DNA of 64,000 nucleotides, from the NCBI GenBank assembly GCA_019059635.1, contig JAGVRJ010000013.1:496001-560000 (forward strand). The letters are read 5' to 3'. Each line of letters opens with the position of its first letter. Within the stretch, counting starts at the first letter, position 1. A program made the translations under genes and the position numbers. This document shows positions 44,842 through 57,300 of this stretch, one piece after another. Source of the DNA: Proales similis (lineage: Eukaryota; Rotifera; Eurotatoria; Ploima; Proalidae). The notes beneath the pieces are model-generated. The model worked only from the letters and a program-made list of their open reading frames with translations. It was not told the origin of the DNA and searched no databases.

Positions 44842-47800
44842 TCAACTGAGATAAGTAGAAGAGTGTTCGGGGTTTATACTCGGTTGCTGATATTGAATCT
44901 GTTGATAAGGACTGTAAGGATTGTACAAGCGATTTAGAGTGGCTGTAGCGTTAATAAGCTGTTGATTAGACTGGGCTAGCATCAAGTCTTTTATTTGAAT
45001 CAGGCGATGATGTACTGGCAAAAGAACAGAGCATTGCTGTTGACCGAGGGAGGAATTTATTAGCTGTTCATGTTTTTCGTATTGCTCATAAAGCTGAATT
45101 AATATCTGAATAGAGTTGACTTCGCTAGCCCCATTTTGCTGATGACTTTGGGCAAGTGTGATCCCGATAGGCTGCTGCAAAAGTTGACTTTGAGTTGTTT
45201 TATAAAATTCATTCAGGTAGAAGTGGAGTTCGTGGTCAGAGACGATCGGATGTAATGAGAATTCATTAAAGAATCTATCTATGAGATCACGATATCGATT
45301 GTTATCTCGAGCGAAGAGTATTTGTTGAAGTGTTGAATCCTTGCATCGACTTGAATCGCTCTCCTGAGCACTACTAATGAGAGCATTTGCTATCACGCTC
45401 ATCGAACCATCTAACGAAGAGCTTTTATATCCTGTTTCAATGATATAATCTGGATTTCGCAAGAATATGGACCAGTAGTTAGCGAAGAAACAATTTATCT
45501 TGCATTTTTTTGCCAATTCTTCAACCTGATTGCCCAGCTTACCGCTTGACTGGTGCAACTTTTTGATCTCCGTATCAATAAATTCGAAAAGGTGATGGAC
45601 AACTGGGGGGAGGTTAGCTGAATTGACCAAAATAGATTCAAACATTTGGTCAATGAAAGGCTGCAGAACGCATTTGTTGGTTATCATCCTGCTAAGTAAG
45701 TTGTTCCCCTTGGACGATGACGCAGTGTTCTCGTTGATGAGTGAAGTAATAGCTGAGTCATTGCTTTTAACCGTTGATAGTTTTTCATAATCTTTGCGTT
45801 TGTTTTTCTTTCTTTTACTAGAATGACCAGGCATTGAACCATTAGAAAGTGCAGTTGAAGAGATTTCTGAGGCCTGACTAGGCTTAATCAAGTGATAACG
45901 TGACAGTGAATTCGAGGGTAATGGCGGCGGAGGAAGAGGAGGAATGGGCATCTTACGATGACAGGTAAGGACACCAAGTTCGTTGTTTTTGAAGCGAAGA
46001 CTCAAAAATGAACCATTCTGAATATTGTAGTCTTTCATTGTCAGCAAACGCTTGCAGGTTTCTGACGTATTGCTTCCCAATAATTCATCTTCTGTCTCCT
46101 TTAGCTCAACCATTTGCTGCTGCGATATATCGTTTTGCACTACAATAACACAAAGATCGAGCTCTACTTCTTTAACACTCGGTGGGTGGCTTTTGTATAA
46201 ACAGTCGATCGCCTTTTGCTTGGCTTGCTCAACAGTGTCACAATCCAATAGCGGACAAACTTTGATACTCGAATTGGCGGCAAGTATTAGATTGACGTAG
46301 AGTGTTTCGTAGTTAAATTCCTCTCTAAGTAAGTGCTTTTCACTCAAAGTGTAAGTTGCCATATTTCTGACTTGATCACAAGGTCCCATCATTTCCAAAC
46401 ATTTTACCGCTTTGACCAGTCTGCCCAGATATTGTGAACAGTGAATTTGAAAGTCGTACATAAACATCGATAGCCAGTCGCGAACCATAAACTCTGCCAG
46501 AGTTGACTCGGTTGTGAAAAGAGTATCTAGATTTGTGGCATTCTCGAACTGGTCGCTCAGCAACGATTTTACAATAGAATAAAGATATGGAAGATTATCT
46601 CGAAGTGCCATAGAGAGAAGAGAACTCGTAAAAGCTCTTTCACTCTTGTTCATCGCAGGTTCGCTAACACGAAGAAATGTGAGAAGAAAGTTCTTGTTTC
46701 TAAGAAGCTGATCAAACAACAGCATTGCGTGTTCTGATCCCATCCCATCAGTGTTTTTGATCGTAGCGTAAACCGGTGTAAGCATGGTTGCTGAAGTACT
46801 TGAAGTATTTCTTGATCCTGTTGATGAAGAAGAAGTGGAAGATGATGATCCTAGCCGTGGCTCAAGGTGACCTGAAGAGAGTAAACTTTTTGCACTTGAT
46901 GATCCACCGAACATTGTTTTAAACAGATATGTCTTATAATTCCAGATCGGGGTCCTCATAACTATTTCCTGGTCAAACTCATTCAGATAGTCAGTATGAA
47001 GCTGCTGAAGCAGCAAGGTGCATTTAGACCTAACATTTAGTTCCATAAGTTCGACCTGAGTTTTCATTTTTTCCGAGACAGGATGTGACTTGGAGCGAAG
47101 CATAATGATAAAGACTATTAAGGTTATAAGAATCACGAATAAACAAGTGACTATAGAGGCTAATAGGATCAAGTTTCGAGAATCGGAATAAATGACCGGC
47201 TGTTTGAGTAGCTGTTCAACAAGAGCGGGATGAACACCCTTGATTGCGGAGTCGAAGTTATCTATGTTATTCCGAGCATAAAGCCGAAAATAGGCTCGTA
47301 AATCAGGATTCTCTTCCAACAACTGCGGATTTACTTTCAATTCAAAATTTCCAATAAAAAAATGCAGCAAGCTGAGTTGATTAGAACTTTCAAGTTGACT
47401 GGCTATTGATCGAAGTACTTTACTTGGACAAGTCTCAGAGCTCGAGCTATTAGTAATGGGTAGGTTACAATTGAATGAACTTATGTTTCTCCACTTGATA
47501 TGCGAGCAGCTAGAACAGCCAATAAAAACATGTAGATCATTACGAAACATCTCAAGTTTTTGCAAGTCGGATACAAGATCGCTTCCGAGATTTACTGAAA
47601 GCTCATATAGGTTATAATGTTGCACCTGTAAGTTCATCACTCGCAAATGTTCAAAGTCGGCTAAATATCTCACAAAGGTCCCTGGTAGTGTTGTATTGTA
47701 TCCGTCCATTCGAAAGTCGATGTTGAATTCATATTCTATTTTGTTATTTAAGTCAAGCTGCTGAAATGATTCAGTCAATTGAGGAAATTCGAACTCAAGC

Positions 47801-50800
47801 AAGTTATCAGAAATACGCCTTTTCATTACTACTGGCTCAGACCACCAAACTCCTCGATAATTGATGGTAGTGAAGGCCGATTGTACCGCATCAAAATTAT
47901 GCCCGTTAAGCCTGAACGATATTCCACCCGAAAAGAGTGATGTATGAGTATCGATAGATCGAATATCTGGATTCGAAGTGACCGTGAGGAATACTTGACC
48001 TCGGTAATGAGTTGTCTCTTGTTCACCAAAACGAATTCTGACTGGTTTCTGTCCTAGAGAGCTGAATTCGCTATTTAAGCGGCATTTTACCTCCTCAGAA
48101 GTTACTCTTTTGACGGCACATTTAATAATACGATCGCGGCTATCATAGATCAAAACAGTCGGTCCCTGAGTTCCGGCATCGAGATCAAATCCCTTAACGC
48201 TCAACCATACAAAATTGGCTGCTTGTATTACTTTTAATGGTTGCACGTCAGTGATCACGGGATCAACAAACGAGATAATTGTAGAACTTGTTACTGTTTC
48301 CACTAGTTGAGTTCGTTGGATCTCAACTCTGAAAAAACAGCCACCAAGTACTCGATTCAAATTGTTGATGCTGCAGTTAAACATGCTCGAAGATATAAAC
48401 TGAATGGATTCGCAAAAGAGCATGTCTACTCCGCATTGGAAATAGGCCCTTTTAAGATCACTCTTTTGATGACCAAGCGAATAACCTTCAACTTTCAAGG
48501 TGGTCACTTGTCCAATTAGTATCTTGTTCGGTTGGATTCTTGAAATTGAAGCTTTCTCGCATGTCGCTTTCTTGCATTCATAAGGATCTGATAAGCTCAC
48601 AAATCGGCAAGAGGGCTTATTTTCTAAGGAGCACCAGCCGCACGAAAACTGTGGGTTCAGTGTCAGGCATTTTTCACATTGAGTCGCAAACTTTTCGCAT
48701 TTATAGAATAGTAAAGCCAGATGACCTCGGCTTTCTGAATCTATGTAGATATTGCGCTCTTTGTCGTAAAGACGTAAATTTGTCTGAACTTTCCAGTTCT
48801 CTACCTGAAGGAGGTCAAATATGTGATTAAGTTCACAATGACCTTCCGTGTTGTTTAACCATTTAAACGGAATGGTAACGTTTGAGCTCAGCATTCTCCC
48901 ATCAAACATTGTAAGGTGACATTCAATCAATGTTTTCTTCTTCATTTCTTTAAGGCTTACAGCCAATGGTGCTTGAACTCGCTCTGCCGTGTACGGGATT
49001 AGAAGCTTGCTACTCTCTGTGATGAATCGTTCGCAAAATTCTTCTGATTTTATGGAGTGTTGACAGGTAAGAGCACATTCGTTACCACACCAAGCACATT
49101 TTGAACTGGCGCTCATACAACTCATACAAGAAAGATGAGCGCTGCAGTCGAGAAGCGTCAAATTGAACTCAGCTTCAATACGATTTGGTGAAGATTTTAA
49201 AGCGAATGGTAGTTTTAGATGATCCAAACGCTCTTCATAATAAGGATTTTCAGTTGTCAGGAAAATTCCGTCCTCGGCTTGGCTCATAAGGTTACCATTG
49301 AATTTCTGGAAATTTAATTGACTGGACTCAGGAAGTGCACATTTAATTGAAGAATCGTCTGAAACAATGGCGTCAATTGAAATTTTTTCTGGGTTTGGAC
49401 CAAAATCACACTTGAATTTTGTTTGATTCAAGGATAATTCTGACTGAGAGAATGAAATTTTAACCCATTCGGAACCACCTTGACGATCAACATGCAATTG
49501 CGATGATCCAAGACTATGAGTTTGAATGCATGCTGCTGTTCCGCTCTTAAGCCACTTTGAGGGACATTGCGATCGGCTTGTACAACTGGACATCGTGGAG
49601 CACCAACCGCACAAAGGGCTTGATGAAAGACACTGGTTACAATCTCGGTGGATTTCGCAATTCGCTGCGGCCACCTTGAAGATGAATCGTCGGTTCACGA
49701 CAGAAATCATATCAAATCCTGTGCTTAAGAGCCTATCTGAGGCTGCATCAGGTGAAAAAGCTGTTTGAGATTGAGATGCATCAAGCGCAATTGAGCGGAA
49801 AGAATGTAAAACGTCATCATCGTTCAATTGAAAGAACTCAAGTCGTCTGTTGTGATTTGAAAGCATCGCGACTATTGAAAGGCCAACCGAATTTTCTACT
49901 GCGATTGCGTTGAAGGGCATTTCTGGCTGCACGAGAGGCTGTGATACTAGGGGCAACCTTCCACCGATCGGATAAAGGCCATTGCTGGGCGATGAGCAAA
50001 AGTTATCATCGAACATAGATTCATCAAATCGAACTGGACTTGAACAGGGCTGATCTGGCTTGATAAAATTGAGGCCTCTCATTACTTGGGGGTAATGCTG
50101 TTCGCTGTAGCATTGTTTCAAGTTGTTTCGTAGTTTTTGTTGAACATGCCTCAATGAAAACTTACAAACAGCTCTTGGAGTGTTAGGCCAATCAATTGAC
50201 TGATTGAAGTTGCTTCGTTGAGTAGCTGCAAATAAACCAATAATGTAATTGCCAGACTCTTTTTCGAGTATATCCACGCTTATAAGCTCGTTAAAATGGG
50301 TTTCTTTAGAGCGACATTCTAAAGGCATTTCAATGTATGAACGAGCTAGTGACAGGTCGTTACGGCAAAGACGTGCCAATTTGGTAACCAAAGGTCTTTC
50401 TGATAACGCTTCTTCGGTATCCATTTGTTGGACCGTAAGCAAGTATGTGAATACTCCCTGACTAAAAGCATCTACATATCGAACGATAAATGAATTCGAA
50501 TAGCGCTGCATGAATGAAATGCTGGCTTCGCTTGACTTAAGACCCGAATTAGATTTTAGAACTTGCATGAAGTTGTGGGGAGCAAGAGATCGGCCGGCTA
50601 CAGCTGGAACTTCGTAGCGATACGGACCTAATCCTGTGTATGTTGAGGCAACATATAAAAGATCTTGAGAGTTCGGGGAGCGGGCAATGACTGCCACCGT
50701 AGAATTGAAAGCATCATTGGCTACACTTGGTACATCGGACTGTCTCATGAGTTGAGTAAGGTCGTTCAATTTGCGCATATCACATACGCCTTGGCGTCCC

Positions 50801-51351
50801 GACCAGCAAGTCAGGAGTGCTTGCTCTCGTTCGTATACCATCACAAGTTTATTATAGTTGTGCTTGAGCGATAATCGATTTGGTTCGCAGTCCTCGGACG
50901 GATAGAATCTACATTCTAGAGAGTCTAATATAGGCCCATATTTTATAGCTTGGACTAAATTGAGATCGCTAGAGTTGAACTTTAGAAGCCAGTCGCGAGC
51001 TCCCACGTAAATGTATCCACGATGGTATGCCAGTCTACCTATGTCGGTCGGAATACTTGGTTCATCCGATACATACGAGTGAGCACGTGGTGAATCAGGA
51101 TCTAGCTCAATTCTCTCCAAATCTATTCGGGCACAACTTTGCTCACTAAGCAAGGTGACCAGGACAAGAAAAAACACTGGTGACAGCTGTTTAGCTCGCA
51201 TGCTGGTTGACTTATCGAGAAGAACTCGTTCGACCTTGTGGATGCTGCATTTGTGTCCGATTAATGTTTCTAAACAAACATGTACGATGAGCGCGTGAAG
51301 TAGGATTAGTAAGAGCAGTGCGTCTGTTTGTTGATTATGTGATGCTTGCAT
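44842..51351 (-). CDS. Plexin, intronless, with both GAP arginine fingers missing
   Basis: Semaphorin receptor encoded in one uninterrupted frame of 2169 codons. The ATG at 51201 (codon 51) begins a better signal peptide (MRAKQLSPVFFLVLVTLLSEQS), so the true protein is probably about 2119 aa. By codon of the full frame: sema domain about 75-560; PSI domains near 567, 737 and 887 (C..CGWC type); IPT/TIG repeats about 930-1290; transmembrane about 1394-1420; split GAP domain with inserted Rho-binding domain. Family landmarks: NKNFLLTFLRV, TYTLSEKHLLREEFNYETL, LLDCDTVEQAKQKAID, LLYAKD-like ILFARDNNRYRD, and ISDQDMN-like VSDHELHFYLNE. The two catalytic Arg segments are changed: LLRRTES is LFTTES near 1612, and LPLRFW is CFFANYW near 1955. 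A Pro-rich insertion (PPLPPPPLP) and Ser/Thr-rich runs are also in the cytoplasmic part. Confidence 0.95.
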   Translation of the reverse strand: MQASHNQQTDALLLLILLHALIVHVCLETLIGHKCSIHKVERVLLDKSTSMRAKQLSPVFFLVLVTLLSEQSCARIDLERIELDPDSPRAHSYVSDEPSIPTDIGRLAYHRGYIYVGARDWLLKFNSSDLNLVQAIKYGPILDSLECRFYPSEDCEPNRLSLKHNYNKLVMVYEREQALLTCWSGRQGVCDMRKLNDLTQLMRQSDVPSVANDAFNSTVAVIARSPNSQDLLYVASTYTGLGPYRYEVPAVAGRSLAPHNFMQVLKSNSGLKSSEASISFMQRYSNSFIVRYVDAFSQGVFTYLLTVQQMDTEEALSERPLVTKLARLCRNDLSLARSYIEMPLECRSKETHFNELISVDILEKESGNYIIGLFAATQRSNFNQSIDWPNTPRAVCKFSLRHVQQKLRNNLKQCYSEQHYPQVMRGLNFIKPDQPCSSPVRFDESMFDDNFCSSPSNGLYPIGGRLPLVSQPLVQPEMPFNAIAVENSVGLSIVAMLSNHNRRLEFFQLNDDDVLHSFRSIALDASQSQTAFSPDAASDRLLSTGFDMISVVNRRFIFKVAAANCEIHRDCNQCLSSSPLCGWCSTMSSCTSRSQCPSKWLKSGTAACIQTHSLGSSQLHVDRQGGSEWVKISFSQSELSLNQTKFKCDFGPNPEKISIDAIVSDDSSIKCALPESSQLNFQKFNGNLMSQAEDGIFLTTENPYYEERLDHLKLPFALKSSPNRIEAEFNLTLLDCSAHLSCMSCMSASSKCAWCGNECALTCQHSIKSEEFCERFITESSKLLIPYTAERVQAPLAVSLKEMKKKTLIECHLTMFDGRMLSSNVTIPFKWLNNTEGHCELNHIFDLLQVENWKVQTNLRLYDKERNIYIDSESRGHLALLFYKCEKFATQCEKCLTLNPQFSCGWCSLENKPSCRFVSLSDPYECKKATCEKASISRIQPNKILIGQVTTLKVEGYSLGHQKSDLKRAYFQCGVDMLFCESIQFISSSMFNCSINNLNRVLGGCFFRVEIQRTQLVETVTSSTIISFVDPVITDVQPLKVIQAANFVWLSVKGFDLDAGTQGPTVLIYDSRDRIIKCAVKRVTSEEVKCRLNSEFSSLGQKPVRIRFGEQETTHYRGQVFLTVTSNPDIRSIDTHTSLFSGGISFRLNGHNFDAVQSAFTTINYRGVWWSEPVVMKRRISDNLLEFEFPQLTESFQQLDLNNKIEYEFNIDFRMDGYNTTLPGTFVRYLADFEHLRVMNLQVQHYNLYELSVNLGSDLVSDLQKLEMFRNDLHVFIGCSSCSHIKWRNISSFNCNLPITNSSSSETCPSKVLRSIASQLESSNQLSLLHFFIGNFELKVNPQLLEENPDLRAYFRLYARNNIDNFDSAIKGVHPALVEQLLKQPVIYSDSRNLILLASIVTCLFVILITLIVFIIMLRSKSHPVSEKMKTQVELMELNVRSKCTLLLQQLHTDYLNEFDQEIVMRTPIWNYKTYLFKTMFGGSSSAKSLLSSGHLEPRLGSSSSTSSSSTGSRNTSSTSATMLTPVYATIKNTDGMGSEHAMLLFDQLLRNKNFLLTFLRVSEPAMNKSERAFTSSLLSMALRDNLPYLYSIVKSLLSDQFENATNLDTLFTTESTLAEFMVRDWLSMFMYDFQIHCSQYLGRLVKAVKCLEMMGPCDQVRNMATYTLSEKHLLREEFNYETLYVNLILAANSSIKVCPLLDCDTVEQAKQKAIDCLYKSHPPSVKEVELDLCVIVVQNDISQQQMVELKETEDELLGSNTSETCKRLLTMKDYNIQNGSFLSLRFKNNELGVLTCHRKMPIPPLPPPPLPSNSLSRYHLIKPSQASEISSTALSNGSMPGHSSKRKKNKRKDYEKLSTVKSNDSAITSLINENTASSSKGNNLLSRMITNKCVLQPFIDQMFESILVNSANLPPVVHHLFEFIDTEIKKLHQSSGKLGNQVEELAKKCKINCFFANYWSIFLRNPDYIIETGYKSSSLDGSMSVIANALISSAQESDSSRCKDSTLQQILFARDNNRYRDLIDRFFNEFSLHPIVSDHELHFYLNEFYKTTQSQLLQQPIGITLAQSHQQNGASEVNSIQILIQLYEQYEKHEQLINSSLGQQQCSVLLPVHHRLIQIKDLMLAQSNQQLINATATLNRLYNPYSPYQQIQYQQPSINPEHSSTYLS

Positions 51352-54300
51352 AGGCGGAGCGAGAAACGGCCAACCAAAAAGCGTTTAGCTCGGCCTCGGC
51401 GCCAAGGTGCAGTAAAAACGGACGCAATACAAAATAGAGGGAGGATGGCTGATCGGGAATGATTTACTACGCATGTCTTTAATTAGCGGAGCTGGTCCGT
51501 CCGCATCTGCCCCTAAAATAATTAGTCTACTAGTCTATCGATCGATCGACCGCCGGTCGGCGGACAATGTTTGCTCATGGAAGCGTGCAAGGCCCGGGTT
51601 GACGCCGCTTGGACGAAATTATTAATTGCGATTTAATTGCTGGACTGAATGTGAAACGATAGATCCGACATTTGCTGCGTAAACTGGACCTAGCTACAAA
51701 TGGACAAATAACGCGCCACTTCTAATCTCTTAGTTAAACAGGGCCGAACGACCGCATGCTCGCTTGTCAGTCCTTGTTTACCTTGCTATTCTAATCTCGG
51801 CGCTTATCTAGGCAAGGGTTAAACAATAACCGGTTTCACTGCAGTGGATCAAGTCCGAGGTTATCAAATGATACACATCAACTGTTGATTGTTTGGATGG
51901 CTAATAAGCTAAGGACTTTCTACCATTCGACCACTGCAGATGAAATCGTTACTTTTCAGGCTTTCGAGAGCCGATTTCACACATTAATGTTGCTGAAGGG
52001 GTAGCTACAACCACGGGCCAAGCAACTAGGGTTTCACTTGATCTGAATTCTACTTCTGACAATTTTCTATTCAGAATCTAAAACAAAGAAACAATGGCGA
52101 AGAGAGAAAGAGGGCAGAACCAGGTTAAATCGTATTAAGAACGCCGCTATGGTTTCGATGCCGGCGGCCTTGTGATCAGTTGGCTGCATTCCGATGCGCG
52201 CATTTCTAAACGCGTGCCGATTCGCCACATGAATTTTGAAACGATCTAAAAAAACGAGCGCGATCTTAGTGGGAAGGGACGCATTTAGTTAGCATCATTC
52301 TTTCGTGATAGAGCAGATAAGCCGATTAAGAGGGCGATAAGCAGTCCCTTAGCTGATATATATCGCTACTGGCCGTTTGGTCACGCTTGCCCGATCAAGA
52401 GCCTTGTTCGATCTTAATCATGCGAAAATTCTGCATATGCTCCTTGTTTTTTTGTTGTGCGATGCAATGGCGTGTTGTGAACACAAGCGAGAAAAAAGGA
52501 ATAGTGGAAAAATCGAAGGCAAATATTGTCTGCTCGAATAGTCGAGTTGCCTAAGGCATTTGGTTTCCTCAATTTTAAGCAGAAAAAGAAAAGTTGATGC
52601 AGCGGCAGTAATTGCAATCAATTTGGAAAAGTCACTCGGTCAAACAAGTCGCAAATGGTTCCGATGGGCACTTAATTGCTCGATTGGTCGAGTTGCTTAT
52701 GATGAATGTGAGTTTAATTTGATTGCAGCCGGTCATCAAGCCGCTCACTAACTGTACGAATGACTGGCGAGTGGCACACGTCCAATCCAGTTGAAATCGA
52801 GGGCCTGTAATTGAATCTTGAGACATGTTCGTGATTAATCAGATGGAAATCGCAATCACGGTCGCGACGTCTGCGCGCCAAAATCGAATATTTCCGTTGC
52901 CTATCCCGCTAACGGGCAGCCGCCGCCGTCGTCTCATCTGAATTGAGATGCAGAGTGTCAATAAGCTAGCTCACAGCCGGATGCTTTGCACTACGTGCAC
53001 ACCAATTTAACTAAGTGCGATCAACTTTGAATTTTCTACTGATTAACGGCCTTTTTCGCTGAAAAAATCCTCTTTGCACGCGCACACCCTCGGAATCAAT
53101 TTTTTGGCCAAATGGAGCGGCCTTTTAAGAAAAAGGAAATTTAAGAAGGCAAAGCAAATAGACTCAAGAAGAGCCGCATCGCCTGCTGGCCTTCGCCGCC
53201 TTTGCTTCGATTGTTTATGTGTCAATCAAACAGAATAACAGTTGCTCGTTGTTTGCGATCCAACATCCGGCTTCGCAGTGATGAGTGCACTGCAAACATG
53301 ACCGGCCTGGCTCTCCCCTTAAGAATCACAAGCTTGAGTCAATGGGCCTTAGAGTTAATGCGCCATTGGCCATCTCAGTTCTAAACGTTCTCAAATCGCT
53401 GGCCTCTCGAATTCATTTGCTAATTAGGAGCTCAGTGAATCGCCTTTAGGATGCAACTGCAAGCTGACCATGCAGCCATCAATTGATTGATCGATTGAAG
53501 AAATCTTGCTGCCCTAGTCCGTGTCCATATGGGTTCCAAAATCTAATTGATGCAAACGCTGCTTAAGCAGCCCTATTCATATTGCAGCCAGTAAAGCTTT
53601 AGGAAATCTCACACTAAAATCAAAATCATGCACTGACCACCCACCGTCTGGCCTTATGCAATAGCCTGCTGACCCACTCGAGTGTGCAAACAGCAATTTA
53701 GAGCCGCCGGGCCGCCGTGTTGCCCTATTTATACACCAATCTCACAAATCTGTTTTTTCTCTCAAGAAGCACATTCGGTCACTCGTTTATTAGCGCTTGG
53801 CTTTCATACTGCTTATGCTTTTTCTACTTAGTCTGATTATCTAGTCTCTGTTTCGCTCTCAATCATGCGCCCTCTCTCTCCCTCTCTCTCTTGGAATGGT
53901 GCTCGTCTCAGTAGATTCCCATCGATCAAAATAAGCATGGGATGAATAATTGAAGCGACTTATCTCAATCAAAAAAGCTTGTTGTCTGAATGGCTCTCCT
54001 CCCTCATTCGAAAACGAAATTTGCATCTGGCAAAAACTCAAGCCATGCTAAAGATGCCGTTGGGCTTATTCCTTGCACCTCTCTGCCCAAAGCGAATGTT
54101 TATCTAATGTTTAAAGTGGCGCTATTAATTAATTTCGGTTGTTTTTTCTATGAATTAAAAGTTAATTAGCACGAATGAGCCTAAAACATATACAGAAACA
54201 GCCAGCTGCTACCCTGATGTTTCCCGATTGAGTGTTGCGGAAATGAATGAGGCCGCATCTAGAAGGCATGCCAATATTTTTGAAGCTACCGAAAAGCAAT

Positions 54301-57300
54301 TGTAGCTTATATTAAAGCTTCCTGCCGACCATAACACGCTAATCTCACCCTCTCAGACTGATCAGCTCACCTGGACATCTTAATCTGCTCGATTCAACGC
54401 GCTTCTAATCTGAAAGTTCGCGCCATCAGCATCTAGCTCTCTGCCGACATGCTAACCTCGGTAGCATGCGATAGAAATAAAATGAAATAGACGTGGCCTG
54501 CTTTCGAAGCCAATCCCTTGTGAGAGTTCATTGGCCAATTTCGGCCCTCGCATTGAACAAAAAAACCCAAACATGGCTGCCCTCAATGCCAGATGATGAA
54601 GTTGATGAGAGAGAAAGCTTGAAGGGTACCAGGCAAAAGTCGGTCTCAGGCGCCAATATAAGCATCGAGAAAAGCGCTTAGCTTTGCGCTACTTATGGCT
54701 GGTAGGCCTGGTGAAAGAAGCAAGCGAGTGGAAGCAGATAACCGATGCGAAATGGAGGCTCAAATTAAGACCAATTCAGCGATTTACTGCGGTACGTTCA
54801 TTTGAGGAAGCGGCTACTGAGGCTATTTTCATTTGCATCTTAATTAGGCAAATTGTATTCGCACCACACAACTCGAACGTTTGAAAAAATGCAGACGAAA
54901 AACAAAAGCACGAATTAGCCGGGCTGAACAATATTTCCGCCCATCTCTGTCCGATCGAAATGAGTAGATGGGTCTAAATGGACTGCATTTAAAATAAGTA
55001 AATTTGTGTGGGATGCTATATGAGAAATCGAAGTAAAGTTGGCTCGAACTAAAACATTCAAGTGGCTCAAGCTGTGAAGCCTTACAAAAAGTGAATTTCT
55101 TCCATTCAGTTTGGTCAGGTTGCACTCGCCGCATGCATAAAATGCTGGCTTAAAAATTGGCCGAGAAGCCAATCTATAAAGACTGGACTTCGAACAGAAA
55201 GAGAGCCAAAAATTGTTTGCTAGCCGCGGGCGATTGCATGAGCAAACAAAGTTTCGCTAAATTATTAATGCTAGAGTTGCATGAAATGTCCATTAAATCG
55301 AGCGTTGCACAACGCTAACAGGCGCGCGAGCGCGCGTGCGATGCCATTAATCACAATGTCCGTGCAGAACAAGCTCTTCTATGAAGCCGCTCTATTGGCT
55401 ATTCATTCATACTCTTGTTCACTCCGCTCGATTAAAGCTTGTTTATCTTAATGCTTGGTCGGCGATGCTCAGTCTGCAGTCGCTCAAGCGCTCTTCATAA
55501 ATATTTTAATTCGCACGAGTCACGTCGGCTCCAAGTCATGATTGCAACAAGAAGCATATTATGTAAATGCCGAATTTAGAGGACTGGTCGGTCGACAAAC
55601 GACTTGGAACGCGCTCTTAACCACACAACAGTTATAGAGCAAAAGGGAACGTCATTAGACCGCCTTTAGCTAATCCACCGGCTAGAGCAAAGCAAAAAAT
55701 CAAAGGCTTATTTGGAGGCGCTCAGAGGAGAAAACAAATGAAGACCTGCGGCACACTAATGGCCTTAATCCGTCTCATTTTAATGTTGACTCGGTCGAGT
55801 TCGTGGCCCTCTTACTTTCTTTTTAGTAGAATAAAATGCCGAAAGAAAATAAATAGGTTCGATGGTCTGTATATTGTGAGTTGTTTGAAATCCTTTCATG
55901 GACATGTATTCTCATAATTCGCTCTGTCCTCGTCCACTTTCCTCGTTTTGGAAAGCCACTTGGTCATTACCGCAGTAATGAACAGCTGCACGCGCATTTA
56001 ATAATCACTTTTGACTTCCAGTTCTTTTGCAAATGCTTCATGCACTCGAAAAATCCCTTATGAATTCGGCTTTCCGATTGCCGATTCGCCGATACGATTC
56101 ATGCTAAGCCAAGTTCGGTCATACTGAACTAATCGCCAACATTTTTGTGATTTTGCGAACTGCCTAGACGAGTTCTCGAGTGGCTCGCCATGCTTAATTA
56201 TCATTTAATAAGTTAATTACAAGTCGGCGTCGTTCTAACATAGTTTCTATTTTCCGGAACACACTTTGAATCGTCAAAAGAGAAAACGGGAAGATTTCCG
56301 GAAAGAAATATCTGACTAAATATAATCCAATAATAAAAGTGCCTGCTTCATTTTGACGCGATAATAGATGAAGGAACCAGCTAAGGTTTTAGAAACTAAT
56401 AAACTTGATGTTGACAGATTGATTTATCTGCTAGCTCCTGACTCTTATTATCTTATCTTCAAATTAACAGTTAGGTAGGAGCACCAAGTAGCTGACCTCT
56501 TACCCAAAAGGTCGTGGGTTCAAAACAAGAAGCAAAATAAAATTGATACAGTCTTTCCGATCGTTCGATCTAATAAAGATTTGCCGAACAAACCGCTCGC
56601 AATTAATTATTAAGAACGAAAACTGAATGGCGCTAATATATTGGACATAGGATTTGTTTCTGTGCGAACACTCAAACTCCGCTTTATCATCATCGATCAT
56701 GAGCGGATGCTCGAATAAACGATCGGTACTTGGTATTCATGCTCAAATATTTGCACTTCTGTTCGATAAGGCTAACTCAACATGCAGCCAGCCGATCGGC
56801 ACTCCAAGTAGTGGTTAGAAGTGGAGCATTTGGACAGCAGAAGGCTTCTATATATTGATTTAATTAATCATCTAATCTGAACAGTGGGGAATGAAATCTG
56901 GAAATTGTGCGATCTAAGAATTATTTGGCAAGGACGAACTCAATAAGCCGCTCGATCAAGAGGGCCTGAATAATCCTGCCATTTTCGAGTGGGACACTCC
57001 GATTAAATGAGCCGTGAAAATAAGCTGGTGCACTCCTGATTAAAAGATGCAGAGTGGACAAGACGCATTCACATCGAAAAGTCCTCATCTCTTCTTCAAG
57101 GACTAGAGATGGATTAGCGGCATAGGCCCTGAGGCGCCATAACAAATTACTTGGAGCGAATTAGATAATGGCCGATGGAGCTGTAATTATAAAGCCAGCC
57201 ATTGATCGCTCTTGAGGTCGTAATTAAACAAACAAAGCAAAATGAAAGCCTTGAACAGCACAAGCAGGGGAGGCGAGGAAGCACCGTCTTGGGATTAAAA

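Noticed and set aside
46052-50874. Plus-strand frames inside the plexin gene
   Set aside because: Shadows of the long minus-strand coding frame.
56464-56540. tRNA-like sequence with GTGGGTTCAAAAC resembling a B box
   Set aside because: The A box and acceptor stem do not form and the anticodon arm does not fold properly; at best a decayed tRNA-derived relic.
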